A stretch of 64,000 nucleotides of DNA from Trichobilharzia regenti (Eukaryota > Platyhelminthes > Trematoda > Strigeidida > Schistosomatidae), in contig OX235263.1 in the NCBI GenBank assembly GCA_944472135.2, positions 7,113,517 through 7,177,516 on the forward strand, read 5' to 3'. Under the pieces are notes generated by a model. It ran no database searches, was not told the origin of the DNA, and was given only the letters and a program-made list of their open reading frames with translations. The stretch's first letter is position 1; each line of letters begins with the position of its first letter. Below, in pieces: positions 10,755 to 22,664 of this stretch. A program made the translations under genes and the position numbers.

Positions 10755-11305
10755 AACCTTCATGTAATATTAGTTTTGTGATTGTTGTTTTTTGGTTCGG
10801 CAATCTTGGTTGTGAACGCCATTATCACCATCTTAAAATTTTTTGTATTATTCAGGATTACTCACACTACCACTACAAACACCGCATTTGTGCTGACAAT
10901 AAAAAAAAACACAACCTGAAATGTTTATTTTATGATTGTTTAGTGTTGTTCAATCAAATCAAACTGACCATCTTGGCTATAAACATTATTAAATATCATT
11001 TCATAAACTTCTTGTATGATTATAGCTGTTACTGTCTACCACGCATACACACATCTCGTAGCTTCCACTACCCAATACTGAAATATTATTCATTATTCGT
11101 GTTTATTTTCCGTTCTACTTTTTGGTATTTTTTTCGCATTTTTTGTTATTTTTGTTGTTGTTTTTATATTTATTTTTTGTAATACTCCTTTTAAATGTTT
11201 GATAAAATTAGGTGTAATATTGTAGATATGTGCTGAAAATTCCACACTGTACCACTAGTACTGTTTCTGGAATAAAAGCGAAATTATTTATTATTATTAA
11301 CACTT
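10755..11305 (+). mobile_element. LINE-CR 3' end (3' UTR), subfamily 2
   Basis: Inverted partner of 685-1235 over its whole length (GGTTCGGCAATCTTGGTTG, CATTATCACCATC). It ends GCTGAAAATTCCACACTGTA, CTGTTTCTGG, AATAAA and (ATT)n. The frames inside are UTR translations, not genes. Confidence 0.8.
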
Positions 11306-11904
11306 TCAATAAAACATACTTTACATGTTTACATGTTTATTATTAGTAGTAGTATTAGTAACTATCACCGTTATCTGAATACCTTCCAACTGATAATTCT
11401 TCACCTGTGTGTATGAATAGTGTTCACACATAAAGATAACGAATCATAGGCAAAAAAAGATAACAAAAACAAACCGGACACGTGCAATAGGCGGGGTAAT
11501 TATCATCATTATACGTCTTATCTGTCTTATAGACGGAATATGTCGACTATAAATCTAACAATCCGTATAATTTATTTATCTAATTCATGTATACTTGATC
11601 AGACATGATTACGTAATAACGAAATGTGCTGAAATTGACTAGGAATGATGATGATGGTGATGGTGATAACCGAGTCCACATGTATAGTTATAATTTGGAA
11701 GAAAAAATTTCCATGCGGGTGAGATTTAAATTTCATTGTTGATTTCATTCCATAAATACTACGATTTATTATATTGTTGATTATCTTATCAGCGTGACCA
11801 TCTGTGCTTATGATGTAACCACACACACACACACACATAATGAATAATTCACGGGGAATTCATGAAAAACACGTGATCCAATGACGAGACATTCTTTTCA
11901 AGAG
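11306..11904. other. Non-coding stretch
   Basis: AT-rich, with a (CA)n run near 11820-11836 and a (GAT)n-like run at 11643-11665. No gene recognised. Confidence 0.5.
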
Positions 11905-12365
11905 TTGGTTTGAAGGGATTAGATTTGTTTTTTACTAGTTTAAATACGGATATCAGATAGAGAAGCATTGAAAACCAATCAGGAAGTACTGGACAGTTGT
12001 TTGGTTGTAGTTTGGGAATCATTGGCAGTGCACAACCTCCCACACCAGGGTTCGAACCGAGGACCTTCTGGTTACAAGGCAAGCTAGCTTGTATACCATT
12101 CAGCTACTGGGATCCGACCCGATTCAGAGGCTAGCCCATGCATGAATTCTAACTAATTCTATCAATTCGTGATGTATTTACCGCGGCCACCTACCAGTGT
12201 CATGGACGAGACATCCATCCTCACACTTGACTGCGTAGACCTCAGTGGTCACGACTTCTCATTAGAACTCCAAGAAAATCCGTCCTGTAACAAGTCACTA
12301 GCGAGCATCCGATTAACTTTCAAGAGTTTCGTTTGTAAGGGTTAGATTTGTCTTTATGAATTTGA
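11905..12365 (-). repeat. Family C hammerhead repeat, one full unit
   Basis: Full-length unit on the minus strand. The tRNA-like B box is at about 12050 and CTTGTAACC at about 12072. The hammerhead region near 11965-12025 is badly decayed: the GAAA and stem II are not intact. It belongs to the subfamily with TTGGGAATCATTGGCAG. Confidence 0.8.
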
Positions 12366-12414
12366 TTATTTGTGGTCACTATATATTCTATTGGCTTGAT
12401 GGGATAACTAACGG

Positions 12415-12665
12415 TGAAATTCAGGATGTGCCTTATTTCTTCCTAGCTTAGGACTTGTTAGCTAATGGATCTACCTGTGTTCCCCAGTGAGACTCAAACC
12501 CTAAACTCGTAACGCTTCAAATTTCAAAGTTTTATCTCCTGATGGCTATTCTGGCCCTGAATAACATTTTATTATTCCAAAAGACATCGTCGACGCGTCC
12601 GTACTAGGAGCGAATCGATACCTCAACAGAGATCGAACATTTCAGTCCAACATAATAACCGACTT
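12415..12665. repeat. Sm-alpha-like inverted relic
   Basis: 12415-12560 on the minus strand carries a degraded hammerhead region and tRNA-like head, in the order AATTCAGGATG, GGACTTGTTAGC, CCCCAGTGAG. 12583-12665 on the plus strand carries the 3' part (GACATCGTCGACGC, TTTCAGTCCAA). The arrangement matches the other inverted Sm-alpha-like copies but is much older. Confidence 0.6.
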
Positions 12666-12992
12666 ACAGAATAAATACACAATTGTAAAGGCTAATGAGT
12701 GGTAATTAAACAGCAAGTAATCAAGGTCTAATTGTGGAAGCATAGCATATTGATTTATGAGGTGGACTTTCAACCATGGGGTCGAACGAAGCCCCATTTT
12801 TACTGGAAATTCGTGTGACTTTTGAATAACATGGGAATAATGATGGTGATAAGGAGTTGCATAATAAGCCTGAGTAACTTACAACCCAGTCTTTGTTTAC
12901 TGACGTAACACCTGGAGGGATAGACATATATAGCTGAGCAAACAGGCATATTATGAATAAAGCATTAGAAGCAACAGGACTGACCAGGTGGA

Positions 12993-12995
<3 letters not shown>

Positions 12996-13037
<42 letters not shown>
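12996..13037. repeat. (TA)n microsatellite
   Basis: About 20 TA units, directly visible. Confidence 0.97.
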
Positions 13038-13041
<4 letters not shown>

Positions 13042-13416
13042 ATATTGTGGGCTGTATAAGATGTACTACACAAAATCTCAAAGTTTGTGAGAGGGCTAAG
13101 ATACTGGTCTCGATTCCCAGACTGAAGCAGATGTTTGGTTTAAGTTGCCATCTCCCATCGGAGAGTCTGATTCACAAGGCAGTGGAGCAATGTTCCCATG
13201 ATTTCCATTGACCAAAGCATAGAAGTTAGACCAGCATTTCCAACATTCTACGTGTAATCGCCAGATGTTCGTATTTGCCCAATCACTTTTCTGAAGAACA
13301 TTCCAGAGTCTTGTGAAGGCGGTATGAACGTGTGGCCACATGACAGCTTATTTAGCGAAAAGTCTACCCACCCTCAGCAGTACGAGGTAGTTTATTGGGA
13401 GAGGGAGGGGAGAGTA

Positions 13417-13615
13417 TTTTTATTTATTTATTTTTTTGATTACAGCTCGATTCCACATCATATTTTCGGCACAAGTATGGAATTTTCAGCATGTGATATC
13501 GGTAGCCCAAATTTTGTAGGCCGACCTTAGATTTCGGATGTGCGTTGGCAGGGGATCGAACCCCGGACAATGTGCATGGTCGGCGAGTGTCCTAACCACT
13601 GCGCCACCGACGCAC
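13417..13615 (-). mobile_element. SINE-A, full-length copy
   Basis: Minus-strand head with the A box GTGGCGCAGTGGTTAGG, B box GGTTCGATCC and acceptor-like GCGTCGG, then a tail ending in AAAAAAATAAATAAATAAA. About 85-90% like the other SINE-A copies by eye. Confidence 0.85.
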
Positions 13616-13639
13616 AGTTGATATTGTTGATGGATGTTT

Positions 13640-13835
13640 ATTGAACCAAAATGTTCAATGTCTGTTCAAATGTCCTCTCCTAGCACGGATGAAACGTGAA
13701 TCCTGAACCCAAAGTGCTAGCCATCATCAGCCAGACAGAATCATGTTAACTTTCAAACACTATACAAGCATCTATAATACTAGAAGCCAATATATCAACA
13801 AACAATGAACATTTCGGACCAATATATGAAGAAAG
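13640..13835 (+). repeat. Sm-alpha-like relic (3' half)
   Basis: GGATGAAACGTGAATCCTGA then GTGCTAGCCATCATC keeps the order GAAA, stem III, cleavage region, CTGCTAGCCACCATCC of the family. ACATTTCGGACCAAT at about 13807 matches the 3' end. The hammerhead 5' half is lost. Confidence 0.45.
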
Positions 13836-14346
13836 AAGAAGCCATTGATAGGGAAATCATTTAAGTGAGACAAATAAAAATTAAAAAAAAAAACGCGGTA
13901 GGTAATCGAGGCGAATACGCACACCCACTCACATATAGACACACACCCACCCACACTTAAATATACCTCTGTGCTATACCAGCTGTAAAGTTCTCATAGT
14001 CTACAGTGATTTCAACAAAACACTTTTGAATACGGACACATGCAGGCATGCATGCATAACTTTGTCCTCTCTGTTAGTGTCCAACTCATAGACACATACA
14101 CACACAACCACACACACATACAATCGCCCCCTAGACAAACATGTCAACAGATTTATTGAGTGGTGAACACAGCTAATGTCAGTGAGTAAGTAAGTAATAT
14201 GATATCAGATAAGTAAACAAACTAAGTTTATTTACACAAACAATAAGTTAATGTCATTGTGTTTATATGTTTGTGTCATTGTTCTCGTCTTAATATTTCA
14301 GACAATATATGACTTTTTCTCTTTTTTTAAATAGTTGTGTTTATTT

Positions 14347-14848
14347 ATTTACAAGTATCGGTTTTTTGTAAGGATTGTTTTGTTTGATTGCATGGAGGAT
14401 TTCATCATGAGCTGACATCAGTTAGAGAACCATTGGAAAACCAGCACTGGCGTACTAGACAGCTGCTCCGTTCTAGTGCTTGTGACTCTTCAGCAGCAGG
14501 CACCGACCGCCACAGTTCGAACCCAGGACATTCTGGTTACAAGGCCGGTGCTCTAGCTTGTAGACCATTGAGCTACTGGGAACCAATCCAATGACCAGCC
14601 CCCATGAATTCTAACTTCTACCACCCAATTCACGACATAGCGCGACTATTTCGCAATGTCTTCTTCGATGAGTCACTGCCTCATCTTCAACCTACTGGTC
14701 ACGGCTTCCCACTAGAACCCCAGGTTAACTGCCTGCCTGAATAGGACCAGTCGCTAGTGAGCATCAGATTAATTAATTTTCAAGTATTGGTTTTTGTAGG
14801 GATTTTGTGTTTGATTGCATGGAGGATTTCATCATCATGAGCTGATAT
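14347..14848 (-). repeat. Family C hammerhead repeat, about 1.16 units
   Basis: The block CAAGTATYGGTTTTTTGTA begins at 14352 and returns at 14781, so the unit is 429 bp and the copy carries a direct terminal overlap of about 67 bp. The tRNA-like B box is near 14515. The hammerhead at about 14452-14503 (minus strand) has CUGAAGA and a stem III CAGCUG, but GAAA reads GGAG and stem II is altered, so it should be inactive. Confidence 0.85.
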
Positions 14849-14929
14849 TTCTTTACTTATATTATTGGATTTATAATGTTGAAAAATACCCCCCCCCCCA
14901 GTGGTTTTCTTATGCAGCAAGTACACTCG

Positions 14930-15500
14930 TCAGTCAAAATTACTCCCACTGTGTGAAGCTACATCAATTCGAGTGAGATGGTTAGGACATATGTTACGTA
15001 TGCATGTCTAGCCTAGCCATCTATCTCCTTCATCAACGACGGGCAATGTTAGCTGCTGATATAGGATGGATCAGGTTGGAAAAGAGCTAGTGGTGGTCAA
15101 ACTAAAACCAACATGGCTTTATCACTCAATGAATAAATCTACAACAGTTAGTTTAAGCTAGTCAGCCAGTCACGCAGGGAGGTGCAAACCTTTTGACTGG
15201 TTTGGGTCCTCGGGACGGTAAAAACCAATGAAGGCTGGAGACAGTTAGTGATATGGCTCAAAATCCCCGTTGTCAATGGCTGGCGCAGGTGCCTCACTCT
15301 TTGTGTGACTATAATATCTAATAAAACTAAATTGTCCCTCTATATTACTATTTTTTCGGCTCATATCTCTGTTTACTGTCTCTCTTTTCAAACTCTTTTT
15401 ACTTTCTTCTATCGCTTTGTGTGCTAAGTGAAGTGTAGTGACTCGAACAGCTGCACATCCTTGCAAAGTTCTATGTTGAGACCAGTCAGTCAGTTTCTCA
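14930..15500 (+). pseudogene. LINE-F, C-terminal and 3' UTR relic
   Basis: Frameshifted translation gives the C-terminal motif series of a LINE: RWLGHMLR, GWKR.SGGQTKT, then a DMAQNPRCQW-type ending. The 3' UTR follows, with GTGACTCGAACAGCTGCACA, then GCAAAGTTCTATGTTGAGAC and a (CAGT)n tail. The better preserved sister is at 58340-58923. RT core motifs are missing. Confidence 0.65.
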
Positions 15501-15604
15501 CTTTCTACCCACGATTGACCGATATCATAAAAATGTATTCATCTTAAAAACGAAGATAGATAACGCGAAAGTCAATAGAATATTTGTTTCCGATGAGACC
15601 ACGG

Positions 15605-15790
15605 ATTGCTATCAATGAGAGAACCATTGGACAACCGGGGACTACTGGACAGCTGTTTCGACAGCTACGTTTCGAAAATCCTAGTTTTGAACCCCACTCT
15701 GCGAGTGCGTACTGTCAATGAGTCCCAGACCAGAATGTAACAGCTAGTTGTCAAGTACTCCTGTCTTGGTTTTCAAACTGCATTGAGACA
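15605..15790. repeat. Family C fragments, inverted
   Basis: Minus-strand GAGAACCATTGG and ACTACTGGACAGCTGTTTCG at 15610-15660, then a plus-strand piece from about 15705 (GTGCGTACTGTCAATGAGTCC to GTCAAGTACTCC) to 15780. The tRNA-like part is nearly gone. Confidence 0.55.
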
Positions 15791-15799
15791 TATTTCTCC

Positions 15800-16060
15800 G
15801 TTCAAAAGTTTTGAGGGAAAGAATGTAGCATTTCGCGCACCAGGCCATCACTTGAATGGAGTGCGAGTGGGAAATGACAAGTTAGGTTTGTGTTCAAGGA
15901 TGACGCGGTGGAGGAGATCGTGCGAGAAGGAGATCACAGACTGTAAGCAGTTGTTGACTGAGTTGGAGATGAATGCAGAAAATAGGACAAAGTGGAGATA
16001 GGCTGTTGAAGCCCTATGTTCCGCTCGGGACCTAAGATAGCAACAACAATAATAATTTAA
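15800..16060 (+). mobile_element. LINE-RTE 3' end fragment
   Basis: C-terminal coding remnant (AGGCCATCACTTGAATGGAG, ACGCGGTGGAGGAGATCGTG), then TTGAAGCCCTATGTTCCGCT and (AAT)n. Confidence 0.75.
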
Positions 16061-16540
16061 GACAAAAAAAAACATGCACAAAGGATTTACTTTAGTCGAG
16101 TAAACGTCATCAATAACAGATAAAAGAATACAGCATGGCTATTTTGAGTGGCTGAAAGTTGACAAAACGAAAACCTCACTTATTTATTATGTCAGTGAAA
16201 ACACTAATTTTGTAAGATGTAATTGTAAGAAAATCAATCACCGATCGATCTGCCAATCAATCAATTTTTAGAGACTTCCGTGATTACAATATACTCTGAT
16301 GAATTTGATGTCGAAGCAGATAGGCTATACATTTTAAAAAAATGGAAACAAATATTGTCACGTAATTATATTGATGATTGGATGAATTTGGATATAATTG
16401 ATAGTGGTTGGATTACTTATTTTCCTATTCAGTAGTATAATTTCATCCTTGCAATCGAAATAAAAAAAGAAATAAATTCATAATGGGACGGTTTGAGATA
16501 TTAGTGCATAAATGAATGTTCATCATTAAAAAATGACAGA
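16061..16540. other. AT-rich DNA, nothing recognised
   Basis: No frame or repeat that I can support. Confidence 0.5.
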
Positions 16541-16710
16541 GTGTATTGAACGGCTGTTTCATCCTAGTTTTGAACTCTTCATCAGTGCGTATGCACGATC
16601 CCACAGGGAATCGATATAGGAAACTTCCAGTTTAAGAAGACTGACTGACTCGTTTCAACATAGAACTTTGCACAAATGTACAGCAGTTCAAGTTGCCATA
16701 CTCCCTCCCT
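16541..16710 (-). repeat. Family C scrap followed by LINE-F 3' tip
   Basis: At 16545-16615 the minus strand carries a hammerhead-region scrap of Family C (GAACGGCTGTTTCATCCTAG, CTCTTCATCAGTGCG as read on plus). At 16650-16710 AACATAGAACTTTGCAC marks the LINE-F 3' tip on the minus strand. Confidence 0.5.
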
Positions 16711-17635
16711 CTATGTAGCTTCTCTAATCTTGGTACTTTTTCTAACGTGGTGCGGTTGCTATCGGTGTCACACACCGAAACCTTTTGCTCTTCACCAGAC
16801 TTTTCACCACTTACATAAGGTCTAAAAGTGTGTCCACCAAATATTCGGACCCTGCCCACCTGATGGGTTAAGTGGTTGGCTAGCAGTGAACTGACATACT
16901 TTTCAATTAATCATCAGTCAAAGAACGTTCCGCTATCAAACCAGGTGACCTAACCAGCATACTTTCAAGCTGTTACTGCTAACTAAAACTATTTTTTTGG
17001 ATTGCAGATAAATAAACTAATCTAGGGTAAGAGGAGAAGACGGAAAGAGAGAAAGAAAAAGCAGTATGACAAGATGACGTTGACTTTATCACTACACCGA
17101 TAGTCATATAGCCTTAAGATTATTATTATTATTACTAGGACTGCCCTTTCTTTACAGAAGACTTAACTGATTTAAATGACATGACACATTACTACTCTTC
17201 CTATTTATGACAATTATCTAGTATCACGTAAACATTTCGACCAATTTCTATGAATTATGTCATATAGACATTTCTTCTGATAAGATGAACAGTGTTCATG
17301 TAGATGGGTGTATATTTGTGTGTGTGTGTGTCGGTATACACAGGTACGCAAAGTAGTGTGTAATTGATTGATCAAAAACACAGATTCAGTACACACTACA
17401 TTATATAGCTGATATCATAAATGAGGATCAATTATTCAGGTGAAAGAATACTTGTCATTTTATGACTTTTTTTAAAGTAAATAAAAATAAATAAGCGGCA
17501 AGTGATAAAATGCGTATACTAACAAAGTTGTCCAGGATGATAACGACACGTTTATAAAAAAAAAACAAATATCATAACTTCGTCATGTTCTTGCAGAAAT
17601 TATGATTGAATAAAGTAAACATACATATAATTAAA
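16711..17635. other. Non-coding stretch
   Basis: A minus-strand open frame of 75 codons at 16632-16859 has no recognisable domain. There is a (GT)n at 17318-17330. No gene supported. Confidence 0.45.
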
Positions 17636-17638
17636 TAA

Positions 17639-17935
17639 GCTGACATCAGTTATAGAGAGAGAACTATTGGAAAACCACCATGGAGTACTGGACAGCCAGC
17701 TGTTTCGTCCTAGTTTGGGACTCTTCACCTGTAACACAACCGAGTCCCTGAAAATCAACACTCAAGTGGTATACGAGCTGGCATGCCTTGTAACCGGTAA
17801 GTCTTGGGTTCGAACTCTGGTAGTGGGTGTGCACTGTTTAAGTGTTCCAAGCACTAGGTCGAAACAGTTAGCTGTCCAGTACTCCACGGTGGTTTTCCGA
17901 TAGTTCTCCCTTTCAATGATGTCAACTGCAAACCA
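17639..17935. repeat. Family C inverted pair
   Basis: 17639-17740 (minus) and 17757-17932 (plus) are opposite-facing pieces, each running outward from tRNA/hammerhead to the unit end. The right piece has GCCTTGTAACC, GGGTTCGAACTC and a decayed hammerhead (GAAAC and CAGTACTCC kept, core CUGANGA lost). Confidence 0.75.
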
Positions 17936-18231
17936 AACACTTGACGTATATTTAGATGAGGAATGTTACTCTAGACAATATTTGAATTAAGCTACATTAA
18001 ATTCAGTTTATTGTAACATGAGAGAGAACGCTACTCACTCTCTTCAGTGCAAACAGCACACTGATCTAGGTGGGGTAGAAAGTGACAGTTGTCTGCAGCT
18101 GTCAATTTTAAGCAATACATACAGGATTTCACTAATATAATCAGTGAGTGATATGCTCACCTCTTTATATACAACTGTGAGGTAGTCTAAACACTGTAGG
18201 GATTTGATTTGTTCCATGCTTGACCACGGAA

Positions 18232-18420
18232 TGATGATATCACAGTTAGAGAACTAAAGGAAACCAGCTGGGAGTACTGGACAGCTGTTTCGATCTCCTC
18301 CGCCTTCTCCAACTTTGGGACTCTTCATCAGTACTCACCCAGAGATGGGGTTCAAGTCCAAGGGATTTGACTCAATGGCTAGTCCACAAATTCTACTACT
18401 TCGTGATTTTAGTGCAATCT
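18232..18420 (-). repeat. Family C, partial, with enlarged stem II
   Basis: Minus strand near 18272-18337: stem I GUACUG/CAGUAC pairs perfectly, GAAA, stem III CAGCUG and the UC site are intact, but C3 of the core reads A and the stem II region carries an insertion of about 20 nt. The tRNA-like part is degenerate. Confidence 0.65.
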
Positions 18421-19200
18421 TTGGTATGACTGGTTTATAATACAATAAATGGCTATATATATATAGAAGTTCGTCTCTTTAGCATACCCCAAGTACAGAA
18501 GAGATTTAATTCAAATCTTAAAAGCGATTTTGGGCCCGATTTATCTTCTGTGTTGGTTTGTATTAAAAGATATCGGTAGGTCACTGGTTCCTCCACCGAG
18601 TAGCTAAATCGGTGGGGTCGCTTCCCAGAAGCAGTGTCTGCGTCTTCAGCCAACTTAGTCATGCAGATATTCGGTAGGTTGTTGTTGCTGATGTGGCATA
18701 TGAGAGCTGAAGATCCACAGTAGGACTCAAAAACATATCAGTCACTGGATTTTAATAGACCAGTGGTCTAAGACCCTAAATGTTAGCCAATCAGTTCATC
18801 ATTTCATCTCAGTCACCATCATCATCATTACTGTGGGCAAAAATGATATGTTACTATCTGTCTATTATCTTACCAGCTACCGAGGCAGGCCTTACCCTAT
18901 CAAGCTTAATCAAACTGAAATAGACAGAAATGGAGATTATTTCAACCGTAGATGAGACTTTGTAACATAATTTTGGAAATGATAAACTATCATCGATATA
19001 ATGGAAGATCTACCTATTGGATTACTAGATCCAACTAATAACCATACCATGATTTCAATTCAAAGTTATTCCAAAGAGTCTACCCCCTTCCTCCTAACAT
19101 ATTATGACAAGCTGAATAGTAGGACGCTCGCTTACCATGCATACGGTTCGAGACTGATTTCCGGTCGACTCATTTATAAACCTTGACTACTTTATTAGTC
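18421..19200. other. Non-coding stretch
   Basis: A scrap resembling a SINE head lies near 19125-19172 (AGGACGCTCGCTTACCATGC, GGTTCGAGAC). Otherwise nothing is recognised. A 69-codon minus-strand frame at 18453-18662 has no visible domain. Confidence 0.4.
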
Positions 19201-19204
19201 ACAA

Positions 19205-20065
19205 GCAAATTGAGAATGATAATGATCTATGTTTGATTTCATGCAAAATCGAAGACTTACAAGCGAAAACCCACCGACAAACTGGTCGAAGAAGCAGCCG
19301 GGAAGACAGGACTCCAGGTGAACATAGACAAGACGGAAGTTATGAAAACAACCAACCAACAGCAACAGCAGCAGCAACATCCGGCGCCAATCACCATCAA
19401 CATGAGGGATTTGAAACAGGTTACTTTATTCACTCACTTATCTAGGGAGCATTGTCTCAACTACAGGAAGTCGGAACGGACGAGGATGTCAAATCGAGCG
19501 AGAATCAGGAAGGCGAGAAACGCATACATTCATCAACCAACTGAAACCAATCTGGAAATCTTCGTCCCTTAGCCAGCATCAACAACAAAATCCAGTCAGA
19601 TTTTCAATACAAACTACGTCAAGTCAGTAAGTCAGTTCTTCTATATGGAACGGATGAGAAACTTGGCGGGTGGGTCACAAAGAATATTTCCACCAACAGC
19701 CTGTTGCAGACGTTACCTTTATCAACCAACAACTCTCTCGCTGACTCTATACTGAAGATTAGATGGCTGGGCCGGAAAGAATCACCAACTATGGGAAACT
19801 ATGGGAACAAACAAACAAACAAAACAAGAACCAATCGCCAACCAACAAATATGCAGGAGAAAGTGGAGATGGATGCGGATGGACATTCGTGGCTGAGGAG
19901 GCATCGCGCTGGGTGACATCATGTGAAGAGGAGTTGAAACAGTATGGACTAACATGGATCCAGGTGAAAAGTACGGCAGAAGGAAGACATAAGTGGCAAG
20001 TGGAGACGTGGAGTTGAAGCCCTATGTTCCACTAGGAACCCAAGGGAACAATAATAATAATAAAT
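19205..20065 (+). pseudogene. LINE-RTE, post-catalytic RT region to 3' end
   Basis: In shifting frames: a region just after the RT catalytic motif (LISCKIEDLQAKTH), RTPGEHRQDG (equivalent to 'TGLQVNIDKTEV'), the NVKSVLLYG region at about 19600-19660, KNISTNSLLQTLPLS, then SCEEELKQYGLTW and the terminus GAAGCCCTATGTTCCACTAG with (AAT)n. 5'-truncated and frameshifted. Confidence 0.8.
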
Positions 20066-21835
20066 CGAGAATAGAAGAAAGTTTGGCCGTCCATCTGTAC
20101 GGCTGGCACCCCAACCTCAACCTTTAAAAACGCCACCGCCACCACCACCACCACGACATAAAGGAATGAAAGATATTCTACTATTCAATATCTTTTTTCC
20201 AAAAATTATGAATTTGACAGAAAAAACGCTATTTTCCTTCATGATATTTTCACTTTCTCCACAGACATTAAATACATCGCATCGTTTAAATTCACTTCAA
20301 ACAAAATGCCTAGACAGATACCAAAAGTTTTTTAAAACTTCTCCGTCTATGAATCATGATAGTTGAAAAAACGTATATTCACAGACACATTAAAGGAAAA
20401 GAAGTTTTGGGTGGAGGGGGAGGAAATATTCAGACAGTTTTGTTTTCAGCGTCATCCTATAAAATATCTTCATTTATATAAGAAAGAATGCAAAAATCTA
20501 GGTATATTAGCGTGGAAAATACAATATTTACTATCACATTATGTGATAATGGGAAATGAAAGCTCCACTCATCTAAATTCCTTTCTAAGAATGAATATTC
20601 AGAACAACACTGTGCGTTACTAAAACGCTGTTGTTTTTGTTGTTGTCGTTGACAAAATTTTACGACAAAATACAATAGTTTTGATTCCCCCCTCCCGCAC
20701 TTCTTTTGACGTAGAGTTCCCTTTCCCCCTTGAACCCTAAACCCTTTCCATCCGCCTTAATAGCCTGGTGTAAGAAAATCTTTGGGAAAAGCAGTGCGGA
20801 AACATGCATCATGTTAAAAACAAAGTACATGTGAAGTTCCATAGCTCACTCTGCCCGTCTCTCTCTCAGGTTGTCTGGTAACAGTAATATCATACAGGAA
20901 CAGGAAAATATGTAAATAAATATACAAATATATGATGCAATCAGACGAATACGGGAACTGCATTATCCTTTTTCATCACTACTGACATTAATCTTTGTCG
21001 TGCGGCTTTTTAAATCACAAAAGTCTAAAAATAGTAGAATCAGACTTACATTTATTTGTACTGTGCAAACACATGCATTTGTATTTGTCCACTCCGTTGA
21101 CTATTAAAAGACTGGTAATACATTTATGTAATTGTGGTTTTTAAGTGGTTCTTGCTGAACATGTATATTTAACATTTGTAATTTCCAACGTAAATAATAA
21201 AAAATAATGTATTTTCCACTGCAGACAGTGTCATGTAATTAGTATTCATTTCACCGTCGTCATTAGTAATACTCGTCGTAATAATAATAATAATGACAGT
21301 AATTAATATTCACACTAAGCGTCGCGTGTTCGACTGTCCGATTTACTACTTAAGCCGGTTAAATTCAGCTTTCACATATTTCAGTGAATTCAAGGTTATT
21401 GGGGGGGAAATTAACCAATAAGCAGTCAGTATTGACTGGATAGGTTTAACCAATCAAATTGACTGAGTCATCATGATTCATTTACAATGATGATTGGTCC
21501 AGTGTTTAAAAGTGGACAGTGTTTAAAAGTGGACAGTGTTTAAAATTGAACAAAAGAAGCGTGTTTTGAATGTTGGTAGTGGGTGACCTGAAAAGTATGC
21601 CAAGGGATGAAAGGGATGATAAACACAGTTGTGTAAAACATGTTTCGTCTAAAAAAATTTTCTTTGATTAAAATTGGAAGGAAAGGGACTTAAATTAAGT
21701 ATATCGTGATGGTTTGTACCGAAATTATTTTTAGGATAATGGATGAACAACTTTTATAAATAAATTTCACTTAAGACCGATGTTGATGACATGAATGTCA
21801 GTTGAATTAAACAAGTTATGACTAACCATCTTTCT
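20066..21835. other. Mostly single-copy DNA without a recognisable gene
   Basis: The longest repeat-free stretch. A plus frame at 20363-20623 (86 codons) and shorter ones nearby have no recognisable domain or clear splice context. The 12-nt unit GTGGACAGTGTTTAAAA repeats in tandem near 21505-21545. It might be intron or intergenic DNA of a host gene, but nothing in the sequence proves that. Confidence 0.4.
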
Positions 21836-21839
21836 ATAA

Positions 21840-22235
21840 GATTATATAGTGAATTTCAAGTTCCAAGAGAACAATTAGGAACTATAAAGGAGTACTGGAC
21901 AGCTAGCTGTTTCGTCCTAGTTCGCGACTCTTCATCGGTGTCTGGTTTCAACATAGAACTTTGCATAGATGTGCAGCAGTTCGAGCTGCCCCACTCTTCA
22001 TATAACCCACGAAGCAAGCAAGAGAAGAGAGTCAAGGGAGATTCGAAAGAGGGATAGTAAACGGAAGTGTGAATGAGGGGAAAAGAATAGTAAAATGTCA
22101 GAATGATAGAGTTTCACTGGATATTACAAAATCGCAAAGAGTGAGTGCATCTGAGACACTGACAACGACAATAACTTTGAGTCACATTACCGATTGTCTC
22201 CAGCTGTCACTGATGTTTACCATTCCGAAGACCAC
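21840..22235 (-). repeat. Family C scrap then LINE-F C-terminus and 3' UTR
   Basis: 21840-21943 carries the Family C hammerhead end on the minus strand (as read on plus: AGTACTGGACAGCTAGCTG, TTCGTCC). 21945-22235 is LINE-F on the minus strand: AACATAGAACTTTGCATAGA at its tip, then 3' UTR and a decayed C-terminus. Confidence 0.6.
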
Positions 22236-22239
22236 AACC

Positions 22240-22660
22240 AGGAAGTGTACATCTCTCTACACGGCTCTTCATCAGTACATACCCATGCCCCTACCTTCGG
22301 TGAATAGAACCCAGGAACTTCAGGTTATGAGGATACCATTTGGCCGATAGGATGGAGTCTTCTCGATGTGTTCATTGGTGATTCGATGACTAACCTGTCT
22401 CTCTCTTTCTCTCGCTCTCTCTCTCCATCTGGCTATATTACTTCTTAATACTTTCATACTAACCCACCTTATTGTTTGATTAAATGCAAGTGTGTAAACA
22501 TAAGAGCGGTCGATCTTTTTTCCAGATAATTTAACTTGACAGTTTCAATCATTCTAAATTCATATCGGTTCCAATAACCTAAATGATCACGATCTAATAA
22601 TTTGATCTATATAATAGACGTCACAGTCATTACCTAGAAATTTGATAAATTATATTATTT
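22240..22660. other. Non-coding stretch
   Basis: Contains a (CT)n-rich run at about 22395-22425. Nothing else is recognised. Confidence 0.45.
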
Positions 22661-22664
22661 TCTT

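Noticed and set aside
10778..11182. 134-codon protein
   Set aside because: It lies in the LINE-CR 3' UTR, and the opposite-oriented copy at 685-1235 does not keep the frame.
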